Origin: Streptomyces sp. ISL-98
Lineage (GTDB): Bacteria > Actinomycetota > Actinomycetes > Streptomycetales > Streptomycetaceae
Assembly (NCBI RefSeq): GCF_018614055.1
Contig: NZ_JAGGPB010000034.1
Span: 306,183-370,182, forward strand
Length of the DNA stretch: 64,000 nt
Direction of reading: 5' to 3'
A program made the position numbers and the translations under genes. Positions within the stretch are counted from its first letter, which is position 1. Every line of letters starts with the position of its first letter. Shown piece after piece: positions 16,602 to 23,909 of the stretch. The notes beneath the pieces were generated by a model. The model was not told the DNA's origin and searched no databases. It saw nothing but the letters and a program-made list of their open reading frames with translations.

Positions 16602-16882
16602 TCAAGCCCGTGTACCGCGTCCAATGCGACGGACCCGGCAAAGAGTGGCTGTCACTCCCCGACGGCTACGTCCCAGGCACTGACCTCATGGCAGGCGTGC
16701 TCATCGCGGCCGCCACTGCAGAGCGGGCCGGAAACTGGCCCGGCGAGCGGGAAGCGCAGCGCGCAGCAGTCGGCGCGGGGTGGCGGCCGGCAGTCGGCTC
16801 GGACTTCAGGACTTGGCTCTGCCCGGCCTGCCCGGCCTGCCAGGGCGCGGGCCCAACGACTAGCGAGGAGAAGACCGCATGA
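16598..16882 (+). CDS. Small protein with C-terminal Cys cluster, plus-strand island
   Basis: This 94-residue protein (MIKPVYRVQCDGPGKEW) begins with a strand-rich region and YVPGTDLMAGVLIAAATAERAG, and ends with WLCPACPACQGAG followed by TTSEEKTA. The CPACPAC pair may bind a metal. It is ATGA-coupled at both ends. Function is unknown. Confidence 0.65.
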   Translation: MIKPVYRVQCDGPGKEWLSLPDGYVPGTDLMAGVLIAAATAERAGNWPGEREAQRAAVGAGWRPAVGSDFRTWLCPACPACQGAGPTTSEEKTA

Positions 16883-17142
16883 GCGAGAGCGTCGACCCCT
16901 ACGAGTTGCGCGCCCGACTCCACCGAATCATGGCCGGGCGGCTCCGGGTCGCTGCTGCCCAGCACGACATGGCCGCGTCTGCGGTGATGGCCACCAAGTC
17001 CTTGAAGGGTTTCACCGACGCGTGGAATGCCAGCGTGGCGCGCGAGGTCGCGGAGCACCCGGACTTGGCGGAGTTGAACGTGCAGATGCACGGCTTCTAC
17101 GGCGTGGGCCCGGTGCGCCCGGACGAGGAGCCCACCCCATGA
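16879..17142 (+). CDS. Small helical protein, plus-strand island
   Basis: This 87-residue protein (MSESVDPYELRARLHRIM) is helical throughout, with FTDAWNASVAREVAEHPDLAELN, and has no membrane segment. It is coupled by ATGA to both neighbours and ends DEEPTP, a variant of the shared tail. Function is unknown. Confidence 0.62.
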   Translation: MSESVDPYELRARLHRIMAGRLRVAAAQHDMAASAVMATKSLKGFTDAWNASVAREVAEHPDLAELNVQMHGFYGVGPVRPDEEPTP

Positions 17143-17555
17143 CCGAACGCCGCGAAGAGACCTGCCCCGACTGCCAGGCCACCGAAGCCAACAAGGACGC
17201 CCGCATCACCAGCATCGGCAAGGACCTCACCACAGGGGCCATGCACGCCACCGTCACCTGGCACACCAAGGACTGCCCCACGCACACGGTCAACCAGATC
17301 CTCATGGAAGACGGCGCGCGCCGCGCGAAGGAGCGGGACGAGTGGATGAAGACGGCGTTCCCCGCCGCACATGAACGGTTGAAGGCAGCGGCCGCAGCGC
17401 TCCCGGATGAAGCCGCCGCAGCCCCGTTCGTGGCCGCGCTCACCGAGCTCGTCGCGGAGCAGGCTGACGACCTGGGCCGGTTCGTGCCGCCGGAGCGATG
17501 GGCTGAGATCCTGGACAGGCACTTCCCGCCGCAGAGCGAGGAACCAACCGCATGA
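17139..17555 (+). CDS. Zinc-motif protein, plus-strand island
   Basis: This 138-residue protein starts at ATG 17139 overlapping the previous stop. It has CPDCQATEANKDARI near the N-terminus, then HATVTWHTKDCPTHTVNQIL, which together could bind one zinc, and a helical C-terminal half (EAAAAPFVAALTELVAEQADDL). Tail SEEPTA again contains the coupling site for the next short frame. Confidence 0.68.
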   Translation: MTERREETCPDCQATEANKDARITSIGKDLTTGAMHATVTWHTKDCPTHTVNQILMEDGARRAKERDEWMKTAFPAAHERLKAAAAALPDEAAAAPFVAALTELVAEQADDLGRFVPPERWAEILDRHFPPQSEEPTA

Positions 17556-17587
17556 TCGAGCCGGACTACGTCGTCATCCGCCCCTGA
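17552..17587 (+). CDS. Possible 11-residue peptide at the end of the plus-strand island
   Basis: ATG at 17552 overlaps the preceding stop exactly as the other island genes do and encodes MIEPDYVVIRP. It may be a real micro-ORF or a leftover of a deleted gene. Only its coupling supports it. Confidence 0.3.
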   Translation: MIEPDYVVIRP

Positions 17588-17668
17588 CGGGTGGATCCGA
17601 CCAAACCCATCACCCCCCTTGCCCCCGGTGCCCTACCCTCACCGCACCAGCAACAAGGGGGGTCCTCT

Positions 17669-17893
17669 ATGTCCAGCGGCCAGGCCAGCTACAGAACGCT
17701 CTTCGGCCTCATCGCCATCGTCGTCATCCTGATCGCGTGGACGGGTGCGGCCGGCGAGTGGGACAACAGGGAGTGTTCGCTCGGGCAGGGGTACGTGTTC
17801 GTCATCGCGCATGGCGGCGGCCCGGATGAGCATGAGGGGTGTGAGGACGAGCCGGGTGGGGCGGTGTACACGGACGAGTACGGGTCCTGGTAA
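17669..17893 (+). CDS. Small single-pass membrane or exported protein
   Basis: This 74-residue protein starts at ATG 17669 after a strong AAGGGGGG ribosome site; longer frames lack one. Residues ~11-25 (LFGLIAIVVILIAWT) form one membrane segment or uncleaved signal, followed by an acidic outer part with two Cys (ECSLGQGY, GCEDEP). It stands alone ahead of a strong terminator. Surface exclusion or superinfection immunity would fit its layout, but this is conjecture. Confidence 0.68.
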   Translation: MSSGQASYRTLFGLIAIVVILIAWTGAAGEWDNRECSLGQGYVFVIAHGGGPDEHEGCEDEPGGAVYTDEYGSW

Positions 17894-17898
17894 CGCGA

Positions 17899-17933
17899 AA
17901 GCCCCACCGGGACGGGGGTGTCCGGTGGGGCTT
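17899..17933. terminator. Bidirectional terminator
   Basis: AAGCCCCACCGG (17899-17910) and CCGGTGGGGCTT (17922-17933) form a perfect 12-bp stem with an 11-base loop. It lies between convergent genes at 17893 and 17982. Confidence 0.85.
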
Positions 17934-17981
17934 CGTTGTGCCGGGCGTTACCCGGCGCGAGCTTCCAGTGTGGCAGTTGCC

Positions 17982-18119
17982 CTACTTCTTCGTGGGCTCC
18001 TTCGGTGCTTCCACCGGGCGGGTGTAGCCGCCGGTGCTGCTCGCGTACTGCCGGGAGTGCTGCGGCTCGGCCTCGGCTCGCTTCGGGTCTCTGGTCGGCA
18101 TGTCGTTGCTGAGTGCCAT
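17982..18119 (-). CDS. 45-residue hydrophilic phage protein
   Basis: The ATG at 18119 is preceded by an AGGAA ribosome site. The product starts MALSNDMPTRDPKRAEAE, is Lys/Glu/Pro rich and looks disordered, ending EAPKEPTKK. It is the last gene of the membrane-protein block, separated from it by a long hairpin. Function is unknown. Confidence 0.55.
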   Translation of the reverse strand: MALSNDMPTRDPKRAEAEPQHSRQYASSTGGYTRPVEAPKEPTKK

Positions 18120-18153
18120 GATTCGGGTTCCTGTCTCGCGTATTCGGGATGGG

Positions 18154-18194
18154 CCGGGGCGGCCGGTCAGCTGCCAGGCGGGCGGCCGCCCCGG
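18154..18194. terminator. Strong intercistronic hairpin
   Basis: CCGGGGCGGCCG (18154-18165) pairs perfectly with CGGCCGCCCCGG (18183-18194). It lies between the 209-residue gene and the 45-residue gene and may reduce read-through. Confidence 0.6.
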
Positions 18195-18200
18195 GGGTCT

Positions 18201-18830
18201 TCAGCGGGTGCGTAGCGTGTGGCGGCGGTGCGCCTCGGACGGGTCGTGCACGACGGTCCCCGCCTGGCCAATGGCCTCTACACGGAACCCCTTCTCAGGG
18301 CCGCTCTCGTCGGCGTTGTTGGCGTTGGCGTTGGCGCCTGAGCTGCACAAACAACCGCCACCACACGCGCCGCCCACAGGCGAGGAGGTGAGGGGCGGGA
18401 TGTCGTCCTGGTGGACCCCAGGCCCGTTCCCCTGCGCGGTGCGGACACCCGCGCGGACTTGGACGCCGGCCTTGTCGAGGAGCGCCCGGACGGTCTTGGT
18501 GTCCGGCAGCCCAGCCGCCGCCTGAAGGTGAGTCAGCAGGACGTGGCCGCCGCCGACGCCGAGGGCACGGAGGTGCGCGACGACATCGACCAGCTGCTCC
18601 TTGTCCTGCTCCTTGGCTCCCTTGCCGCGCGCCTCACGCCAGGTGCGGCACCGCTGCCACCCGAGGGTGCTGGCGATACCGACTACGACGTAGGCCATCT
18701 CAGGCAGCGCGGCGACGACTCCCCACATGGCGAGCAGCAGCACACCCGTGAGCAGCACCCGGGCGGTGCGCTCGCTCATCCCCTGCGGCTCGTCGGTGTC
18801 CGGCTGCTCATCGGTGTCGGTGTCGCTCAC
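18201..18830 (-). CDS. Membrane-anchored protein of the spread-like block
   Basis: This 209-residue protein starts at GTG 18830, which overlaps the previous stop (GTGA). An acidic N-terminus (DTDTDEQPDTDEPQ) precedes two close hydrophobic segments (RVLLTGVLLLAMWGVVAALP and MAYVVVGIAST). The cytoplasmic part has a helical region resembling a winged helix (VDVVAHLRALGVGGGHVLLTHLQAAAGLPDT) and a Gly/Cys patch (GGACGGGCLCSSG). Layout and coupling link it to the SpdB-like gene upstream. Confidence 0.65.
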   Translation of the reverse strand: MSDTDTDEQPDTDEPQGMSERTARVLLTGVLLLAMWGVVAALPEMAYVVVGIASTLGWQRCRTWREARGKGAKEQDKEQLVDVVAHLRALGVGGGHVLLTHLQAAAGLPDTKTVRALLDKAGVQVRAGVRTAQGNGPGVHQDDIPPLTSSPVGGACGGGCLCSSGANANANNADESGPEKGFRVEAIGQAGTVVHDPSEAHRRHTLRTR

Positions 18831-19333
18831 CCGAACACCCCGGTGAAGGCGGTCCCCGCCAGATTGGCGCCGCTGCCGAGCGGGATCGCGGCGACACCGG
18901 CGACGTTCCCGGACAGGGCGGTCAGGATGCCCGCGAGGCAGCCGAGCAGGATCTTGCTCTTGGACTGCTTGGGGCCCCACTTCAGCAGGCCGAGGAGCAC
19001 GAGGGTAAGTAGGAAGACGATCGCGTAGCCGCCGTCGGTCAACACGAGCTGCTGCGCGCGGGTGACATCCGGAGCCGTCCCGCCGATGCCCCACACGAGG
19101 GCCGCGTAACCGGCGACGTTGCCCGCCCATAGGGCGAGCCAGGTGACGCCCCCGAGGGCAGACACGGAGCCGAGGGCGGCGAGGGCGGCGAGCATTCCGT
19201 ACAGCACGGACAGGGCGAAGGGCACGAGCGCGCCGAGGCGCTTCTTCTCTCGCATGATCCAGCGCATGAGGAACAGGACGATGATGCCGACGCCGAGGGT
19301 GACGCCGCCGAGGTTGATGGCCATGTACGGCAC
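18827..19333 (-). CDS. Multi-pass membrane protein of the spread-like block
   Basis: This 168-residue protein starts at GTG 19333 and has about five membrane segments, for example VTLGVGIIVLFLMRWIM, ALVPFALSVLYGMLAALAAL and AIVFLLTLVLLGLLKWG. A short basic loop (RWIMREKKRLG) follows the first segment. It is coupled to the 209-residue gene downstream. Its size and setting resemble accessory membrane proteins next to spdB genes in actinomycete plasmids and ICEs. Confidence 0.68.
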   Translation of the reverse strand: MPYMAINLGGVTLGVGIIVLFLMRWIMREKKRLGALVPFALSVLYGMLAALAALGSVSALGGVTWLALWAGNVAGYAALVWGIGGTAPDVTRAQQLVLTDGGYAIVFLLTLVLLGLLKWGPKQSKSKILLGCLAGILTALSGNVAGVAAIPLGSGANLAGTAFTGVFG

Positions 19334-19343
19334 GGGAGGGGTC

Positions 19344-19508
19344 CTATCGGAAGAGGGCGGCGACGTAGACGGCGGCTGTGGTGATGAGGGCGACGGTCCG
19401 CACCGCGGGGAGCAGGTACCGGCTGGGTTGGTACGTGGGGGCGCAGGCGATCAGGGCGAGTGCGGCGAGGAGCGCGAGCATGGCGAACGTGATCAGGCCG
19501 AGGATCAT
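19344..19508 (-). CDS. 54-residue double-pass membrane protein
   Basis: The ATG at 19508 overlaps the SpdB-like stop. The product has two hydrophobic segments (LITFAMLALLAALALIACA and TVALITTAAVYVAALF) joined by a short polar loop. Small membrane proteins of this type often follow spdB genes in conjugative elements. It was found by reading the gap between two larger genes. Confidence 0.65.
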   Translation of the reverse strand: MILGLITFAMLALLAALALIACAPTYQPSRYLLPAVRTVALITTAAVYVAALFR

Positions 19509-20527
19509 CAGGCCGTCCTCCGTGCCATCTCGCGGCTTCGGATGCGCCTGACGTTGTCCGGGTCAACGTCCGGTCCGTGGATCTTTTGGACGTAGGACAG
19601 GACAGCGGCCTTGTCCTCGAAGCCGGAGGACAAGGCTGTCCGGATCGTGTCCGTGACGGTTTGCCCGGGCGGGGAGATCGGGCGGAGCGTGGTGTCTGAC
19701 CTGCTGTCCGTCGTGTCCGGACCGGTGTCCTTCGCGCTGTCCACGAGTGTCCGGACGGTGCGCTCGTCGTAGTCGATGCCGAGGTCGTCGAGCCGGTCGA
19801 GGACGTCGTCGGCGGACGCGTCCGGGGTGGTGGACAGGACAGCGCGGACAGCGGACCGGACAGTGCCGGCCGCGCGTCCCGGCGCGGGGGCGCGGTCGGC
19901 AGGCTCCTCGGCGGCCGCAGGCTGGGGCAAGGCCGCGGCGTGCTGCTCCGTCCGGTCGAGCTGCCGCTGGCGGGCGGCGAGGGCGATGCGCGCGGTCATC
20001 TGCTCCTCGCGCTTGAGGAACCATTTCTGCGTGAGCGGCGACATGGGGCGCGCCTGGTGCTCGAGCGTCACGGTCCACATGCCCTTGGCCACGGCGGAGA
20101 TCACGGCGCCTGCCACGCCGACGGCGAGGGAGTCTTCGACGCTGCCGTGCGCGCAGACGGCACCCATCTCGATGAGGAGGGCGATGTTCCCAGCGGTGCA
20201 CGGGAGTCGGGCGCGGGCGGGGTCGTAGCGGGCGTGCCATTCGAGGGCCATGCAGGAGATCCAGGCGAGGCCGAATGCGACGGCGCCGAGGTAGGCGATG
20301 GGTGCGACAACGGCGCGGGCGAGGAAGTCGCCGATGCTGGCGGTGGACCAGACGACGCTGATCGCGACCATCGCGCCGGCGATGCCGAGGACGCTGGTGA
20401 TGACGATGTGGTCCCAGTCGCGGGGCGGGACGGGGACGATCACGTCGTACTCGTCGTCGACCAGCTCGGGGATGCCGTCGATGGTGTGGAGAACCTGCCT
20501 CGTGCGGGTCTCTACGCGGGTCTTCAC
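19508..20527 (-). CDS. SpdB-like plasmid/ICE spread protein
   Basis: This 339-residue protein starts at GTG 20527 (VKTRVETRTRQVLHTIDG). Its N-terminal part has DEYDVIVPVPPRDWDHIV, then four membrane segments (TSVLGIAGAMVAISVVW, AVVAPIAYLGAVAFGLAW, GNIALLIEMGAVCAHG, LAVGVAGAVISAVAKGMW) and the motif RYDPARARLP. This is the pattern of SpdB2-type proteins that help intramycelial plasmid spread in Streptomyces. A cytoplasmic C-terminus follows, with a helical AVRAVLSTTPDASADDVLDRL region. Such a gene is unusual in a siphophage and suggests exchange with a conjugative element. Confidence 0.78.
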   Translation of the reverse strand: MKTRVETRTRQVLHTIDGIPELVDDEYDVIVPVPPRDWDHIVITSVLGIAGAMVAISVVWSTASIGDFLARAVVAPIAYLGAVAFGLAWISCMALEWHARYDPARARLPCTAGNIALLIEMGAVCAHGSVEDSLAVGVAGAVISAVAKGMWTVTLEHQARPMSPLTQKWFLKREEQMTARIALAARQRQLDRTEQHAAALPQPAAAEEPADRAPAPGRAAGTVRSAVRAVLSTTPDASADDVLDRLDDLGIDYDERTVRTLVDSAKDTGPDTTDSRSDTTLRPISPPGQTVTDTIRTALSSGFEDKAAVLSYVQKIHGPDVDPDNVRRIRSREMARRTA

Positions 20528-20549
20528 GGTGCGCTCCAGGGCGAAGGGT

Positions 20550-20587
20550 GGCCGGGCCCCGCGGGCGTGGGTGGCAGGAGCCCGGCC
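20550..20587. terminator. Intercistronic hairpin upstream of the SpdB-like gene
   Basis: GGCCGGGC (20550-20557) pairs with GCCCGGCC (20580-20587) around a 22-base loop, between the DnaJ-finger gene and the SpdB-like gene. It may lower expression of the membrane block. Confidence 0.45.
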
Positions 20588-20600
20588 GGTCAGGTGGTGG

Positions 20601-20735
20601 TCAGCGGGTGCCGGTGCCGTGGCAGGACTGGCAGGAGCGCCCCGTCTGGCGGGCGACACCGTCACCGGACGTGTCCTCGGTACGGCCGCCGCTGCCGTGA
20701 CAGTCGCTGCAGGGGCGCGGTTCGTCGGTGGCCAT
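20601..20735 (-). CDS. 44-residue DnaJ-type zinc-finger protein
   Basis: The ATG at 20735 overlaps the previous stop (ATGA). The short product consists almost wholly of two CxxCxGxG units, CSDCHGSGG and CQSCHGTGT, the pattern that binds one zinc in DnaJ. It may mediate protein binding; function is unknown. Confidence 0.72.
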   Translation of the reverse strand: MATDEPRPCSDCHGSGGRTEDTSGDGVARQTGRSCQSCHGTGTR

Positions 20736-21043
20736 CACAGCCCCCTCGCGGCCTGGCGGAGACGTGGCGCGTACTCCATGCCGGTCTCGCCGGGGCGGGG
20801 TGCGGGCGTGATCGCGGCGGCTCGCTGGGATGCCTCGTCGGCGACGATGTCCGGCAGGCCAGCGAGGACGATCGCGGCCGCGTTGACGCACGCTTCGTCG
20901 AGGACGTGCAGGTTGACGACGAGGAACGGTGCGCCGTTCTCCAGCTGGACGGCGGTCTGCTCGGCGAGCTGTGCAGCCCAGGTGGGCTCGTTGAGGATGC
21001 GCGCGAGTAATGCGTCCAGCGGGTGGTGATCGGTACGCTCCAT
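20735..21043 (-). CDS. Phage protein of unknown function
   Basis: This 102-residue protein starts MERTDHHPLDALLARIL at ATG 21043. It has a helical N-terminus and an alternating core (NGAPFLVVNLHVLDEACVNAAAIVLAGL). It is the first gene of the leftward spread-like transcript and lies across a palindrome from the plus-strand HTH gene, which may control it. Confidence 0.65.
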   Translation of the reverse strand: MERTDHHPLDALLARILNEPTWAAQLAEQTAVQLENGAPFLVVNLHVLDEACVNAAAIVLAGLPDIVADEASQRAAAITPAPRPGETGMEYAPRLRQAARGL

Positions 21044-21154
21044 GGCGGACCTGCCTTTTCGTCGCTGATGCGGGTGGGTCCACCCCCGGTCCGGCGCTCC
21101 AACGCCACATGGACCGGGGGTTTTCCCGTTACCGAGTACGACGCTAACGACCTC

Positions 21155-21170
21155 CTTGCCATATGGCAAG
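21155..21170. promoter_or_regulatory. Perfect 16-bp palindrome over divergent promoters
   Basis: CTTGCCATATGGCAAG is a perfect palindrome between the genes starting at 21043 (minus) and 21220 (plus). Each arm gives TTGCCA, a plausible -35 element on both strands; leftward, TAGCGT follows at a 17-base spacing. A bound regulator would block both promoters. The divergent HTH protein is the natural candidate. Confidence 0.7.
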
Positions 21171-21219
21171 TAGGTCAGAGAGAATGGTGGCCATGGCCGA
21201 CGACGAAGGAGGGCCGGAC

Positions 21220-21450
21220 ATGATCAGCTTCCGGGAACTGGCCCGACGCCTGGTGAGCGAGGGCGTCGTCGAGCGGATGACGCACCAACGCATCTCGCAG
21301 ATCCGCAAAGAGGACCCAGCAGGCTTCCCGCCCGTCGTGCAGATCGGCCGCTCGATGGCCGTGGACTACCGCAGGGCGCGCCCCTACTTTGTGGGCAGGA
21401 AGCTGCGGCCGGGGGAGCGTACGGACCTGAAGGACCGGCCGGCCGAGTAG
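21220..21450 (+). CDS. HTH regulator (excisionase/KorSA-like size)
   Basis: I start this gene at ATG 21220 (MISFRELARRLVSEG) because AAGGAGG lies seven bases upstream; upstream ATGs at 21163, 21184 and 21193 lack such a site. The 76-residue product has an HTH region (SFRELARRLVSEGVVERMTHQRISQIRKED) followed by a basic tail (RARPYFVGRKLRPGE). It is a lone plus-strand gene with a palindrome ahead and a terminator behind, which fits an autoregulated regulator of the neighbouring leftward transcript. An excisionase role is also possible. Confidence 0.75.
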   Translation: MISFRELARRLVSEGVVERMTHQRISQIRKEDPAGFPPVVQIGRSMAVDYRRARPYFVGRKLRPGERTDLKDRPAE

Positions 21451-21462
21451 CCCGTACGCGTG

Positions 21463-21498
21463 CGTGAGCCCCCGACCTCGACGAGGCGGGGGCTCACG
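21463..21498. terminator. Bidirectional terminator
   Basis: CGTGAGCCCCCG (21463-21474) pairs perfectly with CGGGGGCTCACG (21487-21498), between the convergent ends of the plus-strand HTH gene and the minus-strand early operon. Confidence 0.85.
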
Positions 21499-21575
21499 TG
21501 TGTCCGAGGAGCGCCAGCAGCTCGGAGCCTCAGCGTAACGGCGGGCACTGACAGCCGGCGGGGATCAGGTGGCGC

Positions 21576-21794
21576 TCACCGCTGCTCCTTGTCGAGGGCG
21601 CGGATGGTAGGGCACGGGTAGGGCACGCCGTCGTTGCGGGTGCACTCGGAGCAGGTCTCGTATTCGTTCCGGTGCAGGTCCCGGATGCGGTGGATTCGGG
21701 CGCTGGCGGCGGCGAGCATTTCGGCGAGTTGGAGTTCGTCGAAGCTGGCGAGGAGGGCGCGGGCGGGCTCGCTGGCGTCGTCGTAGGTGCTCAC
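21576..21794 (-). CDS. Phage protein of unknown function
   Basis: This 72-residue protein starts at GTG 21794, overlapping the previous stop (GTGA). It is helical (LQLAEMLAAASARIHRIRDL), with a C-terminal CSECTRNDGVPYPC motif that could bind zinc, and ends ALDKEQR. It is the last gene of the long leftward early operon. Confidence 0.68.
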   Translation of the reverse strand: MSTYDDASEPARALLASFDELQLAEMLAAASARIHRIRDLHRNEYETCSECTRNDGVPYPCPTIRALDKEQR

Positions 21795-22324
21795 GGTTGT
21801 GCCTTCCAGTTCGGCCCACGGAGTGCGGGCGGGACGCTGCTCGTCGGGTTGGCGCTGAGGAGTCGGACGAGCGCCGTGAGGTTCACGGGCGGCTTCGGGG
21901 CGGGGCGTTCCGGTTCGGGCCGGTCGAGGGCGGCGCGCTGCTCGTCGGTGAGCCCGTAGCCCTCGGCGAGCGCGAGCAGGGTGGGGCAGTCGTTGACGTG
22001 CTCGGTGATCGGCTCGGGGCAGTAGCTGGCGTCGTAGCCGCAGCCTTCGCAGGCGTAGTGGCTGGGCCAGCCGTCGCCCTTGGGTGCGTGTTCGGCGAGG
22101 ATCTTGCGGTCGGCGGCGCAGCGGCGGAGGACCGTGGCCGGGTCGTGCTCGCTGATGTGCTCGGCGATCGGCCCGGCCTCGGTGGTGAGCGGCCAGCCCT
22201 CGCCGACGTCGACGGCGGCCGTGCAGGGCTGCGGCCAGTCGAGGTGGCCGTAGTGGGCGGCGCGCTTGGCGAGGTCCTCGCGCTGGCGGATCTTCCGGGT
22301 GATCCATTCGCGGAGGTCAGGCAC
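21791..22324 (-). CDS. DUF6221-like protein
   Basis: This 177-residue protein begins at GTG 22324 (VPDLREWITRKIRQREDLA), inside the end of the previous gene. The order of LREWITRKI, an ISEHDPATVLRRCAADRKILAEH helix and CEGCGYDASYCPE matches the DUF6221 family found in Streptomyces and its phages. The middle helix contains a conserved HDPA motif and the Cys set likely binds zinc. Function is unknown. Confidence 0.75.
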   Translation of the reverse strand: MPDLREWITRKIRQREDLAKRAAHYGHLDWPQPCTAAVDVGEGWPLTTEAGPIAEHISEHDPATVLRRCAADRKILAEHAPKGDGWPSHYACEGCGYDASYCPEPITEHVNDCPTLLALAEGYGLTDEQRAALDRPEPERPAPKPPVNLTALVRLLSANPTSSVPPALRGPNWKAQP

Positions 22325-22493
22325 CGGGCTGCTCCTCGCGCTGGCACGAGGGGTAGCAGCGGTCAACAGGCTGCTCGGTGGGCGCAGTCATGACGCTGGC
22401 GTGGACGTCGAGGGTGCGCCGTTGGCAGGCGTGGCAGTGCGGGAGTGACGTGCCGGTGATCCGACGCCAGAGGGTGCGGAGGTGGTTCTTCAC
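22317..22493 (-). CDS. 58-residue zinc-motif phage protein
   Basis: GTG 22493 overlaps the preceding stop. The product begins VKNHLRTLWRRITGTSLPHC and has CHACQRRTLD plus a later CYPSCQRE pair, suggesting one zinc site. Its end, EEQPGA, carries the next ribosome site. Function is unknown. Confidence 0.6.
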   Translation of the reverse strand: MKNHLRTLWRRITGTSLPHCHACQRRTLDVHASVMTAPTEQPVDRCYPSCQREEQPGA

Positions 22494-23677
22494 GGCTGCT
22501 GCTCCTCGTCGATACGGATGGTGTCGCAGAGCCGGGCCTTGTGATCCATCAACTGGCATTCGCTGGCGGTGGCCTGGTTGCGCGCGGCAGCTTCGGCGAC
22601 TTCGAGGCGCTTGGCGGGGGTGGCCCGGTTCCACTGCCAGATCCACTGGGCGGGGGTGGCGGCGGTGTACTCGTCGAGGTGCGGCTCCTCGCCCTCGTGA
22701 AGGGCGGCGAGTTCGGCGCGTAGCTGACCAACGACGGCCTCGGCTGCATCGGCCCGCAGCCTGTAGGTCTCCAGGGCTGCACACGCCTGCTTGTACGCCC
22801 ACGCGGTGGGGTACGGCTGCCGGTCGTGGGCGATGGCGAGGTCACGCTCGCGGCGCAGCTGTTCCATGCCCCGGTCCCGCACGGCCATCACGGCGTCAGC
22901 CAAGTCCCCGTCAGTGGCCGCCCCGTACAGGCCGATCTCCCCGCGCCACGGGGACGCTGCGGGCGCGCCGGCCTGCTGGAGCCGTGAGCGGATCGCTGCT
23001 GCGTAGTCCTCGCGCAGGCTGTCCGATGCGGCGCCTGGAGCCGTGTCCGGACTGTCCGGGGGGCTGTCCGCTGTTGTCCGGACAGCGTCCGGGGTGCGCC
23101 AGTCCTTGACGAGTTCCAGCGTCAGCGTGCTGCTCGCCGCGTCGTACCCGGTGACCCGGTAGGCCACCTGGTCGGCAATCTCGATGACGTCCGGGCCGGG
23201 CATGGACAGGGTGGAGTTCGCGGAGGCGAGCGCGTCGAGGGCGATGCTGCTGTGCTGCGGGGCTTGGGTGACGATGATGCCGCGGCCGCGGTGGCGGGTG
23301 AGGACGATGTCGCTGGGCTCGACGGCTGGAGGGTGGTCCTCGGCGAGGTGGCGTGCTGCTTCCCTGCGGGCTGCGTCTTCGCTGCGGTGGTCGAGGCCGA
23401 CCCAGCCAAAGCAGGAGTCGTCGCCCCAGCAGCGCCACGCCCAGGCTTGGTGGCCGTGGTCGTGGCGGTACTGGTTGATGGCGATGAACTCGGGCAGTGG
23501 CGCGGTTGGCTGCCGCTCGACGACGGCGGCCTTGGCGTCCTTGAGTCGTGCGGCCATGGCGGTGATCCCTTCGTCCAGTTGCTCGACTTCGGGCGGGAGG
23601 ATCGTGCCGCGGCGGACGCGGTCGACGAGGTGGTGCAGGTCGGCTTCGGCTTTGTCCAGCATGCGGGTGTCGGTCAC
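22490..23677 (-). CDS. Large phage protein of unknown function
   Basis: This 395-residue protein starts at GTG 23677 overlapping the previous stop. It has a coiled N-terminus (DLHHLVDRVRRG, MAARLKDAKAAVVE), then YRHDHGHQAWAWRCWGDDSCFGW, a region with EPSDIVLTRHRGRGIIVT, and a long helical C-terminus (CAALETYRLRADAAEAVVGQLRAELAALHEG). Combined mixed domains suggest a fusion of small phage modules. It ends IDEEQQP. No family is recognised. Confidence 0.68.
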   Translation of the reverse strand: MTDTRMLDKAEADLHHLVDRVRRGTILPPEVEQLDEGITAMAARLKDAKAAVVERQPTAPLPEFIAINQYRHDHGHQAWAWRCWGDDSCFGWVGLDHRSEDAARREAARHLAEDHPPAVEPSDIVLTRHRGRGIIVTQAPQHSSIALDALASANSTLSMPGPDVIEIADQVAYRVTGYDAASSTLTLELVKDWRTPDAVRTTADSPPDSPDTAPGAASDSLREDYAAAIRSRLQQAGAPAASPWRGEIGLYGAATDGDLADAVMAVRDRGMEQLRRERDLAIAHDRQPYPTAWAYKQACAALETYRLRADAAEAVVGQLRAELAALHEGEEPHLDEYTAATPAQWIWQWNRATPAKRLEVAEAAARNQATASECQLMDHKARLCDTIRIDEEQQP

Positions 23678-23892
23678 CGCTGCTCCTCGGTCTCACGGGG
23701 GTGCGGAGTGCCTGCGGCCTTGCCTGGCCAGTCGTGCGCCATGGCCTGCCCGCACCAGCAGCCCTCGCCATCCCCGAGCGCGGAGCCGCGGGTGTCGGGG
23801 TGGCGGTTGTCGCGGTAGCGGACGCGGTTGTACTTGGCGGCGGCGGAGTTCTCTGCGGCGGTGTTGGCGCGGACGCGCTTGGGGTCTGCCAT
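23674..23892 (-). CDS. 72-residue phage protein
   Basis: It starts MADPKRVRANTAAENSAAAK at ATG 23892. The product is basic at the N-terminus and has one CWCG pair (GEGCWCGQAMAHDWPG). It ends ETEEQR with the next ribosome site embedded. It lies just downstream of a strong hairpin. Function is unknown. Confidence 0.62.
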   Translation of the reverse strand: MADPKRVRANTAAENSAAAKYNRVRYRDNRHPDTRGSALGDGEGCWCGQAMAHDWPGKAAGTPHPRETEEQR

Positions 23893-23909
23893 GGGTGCTC
23901 CTGGGCTGG

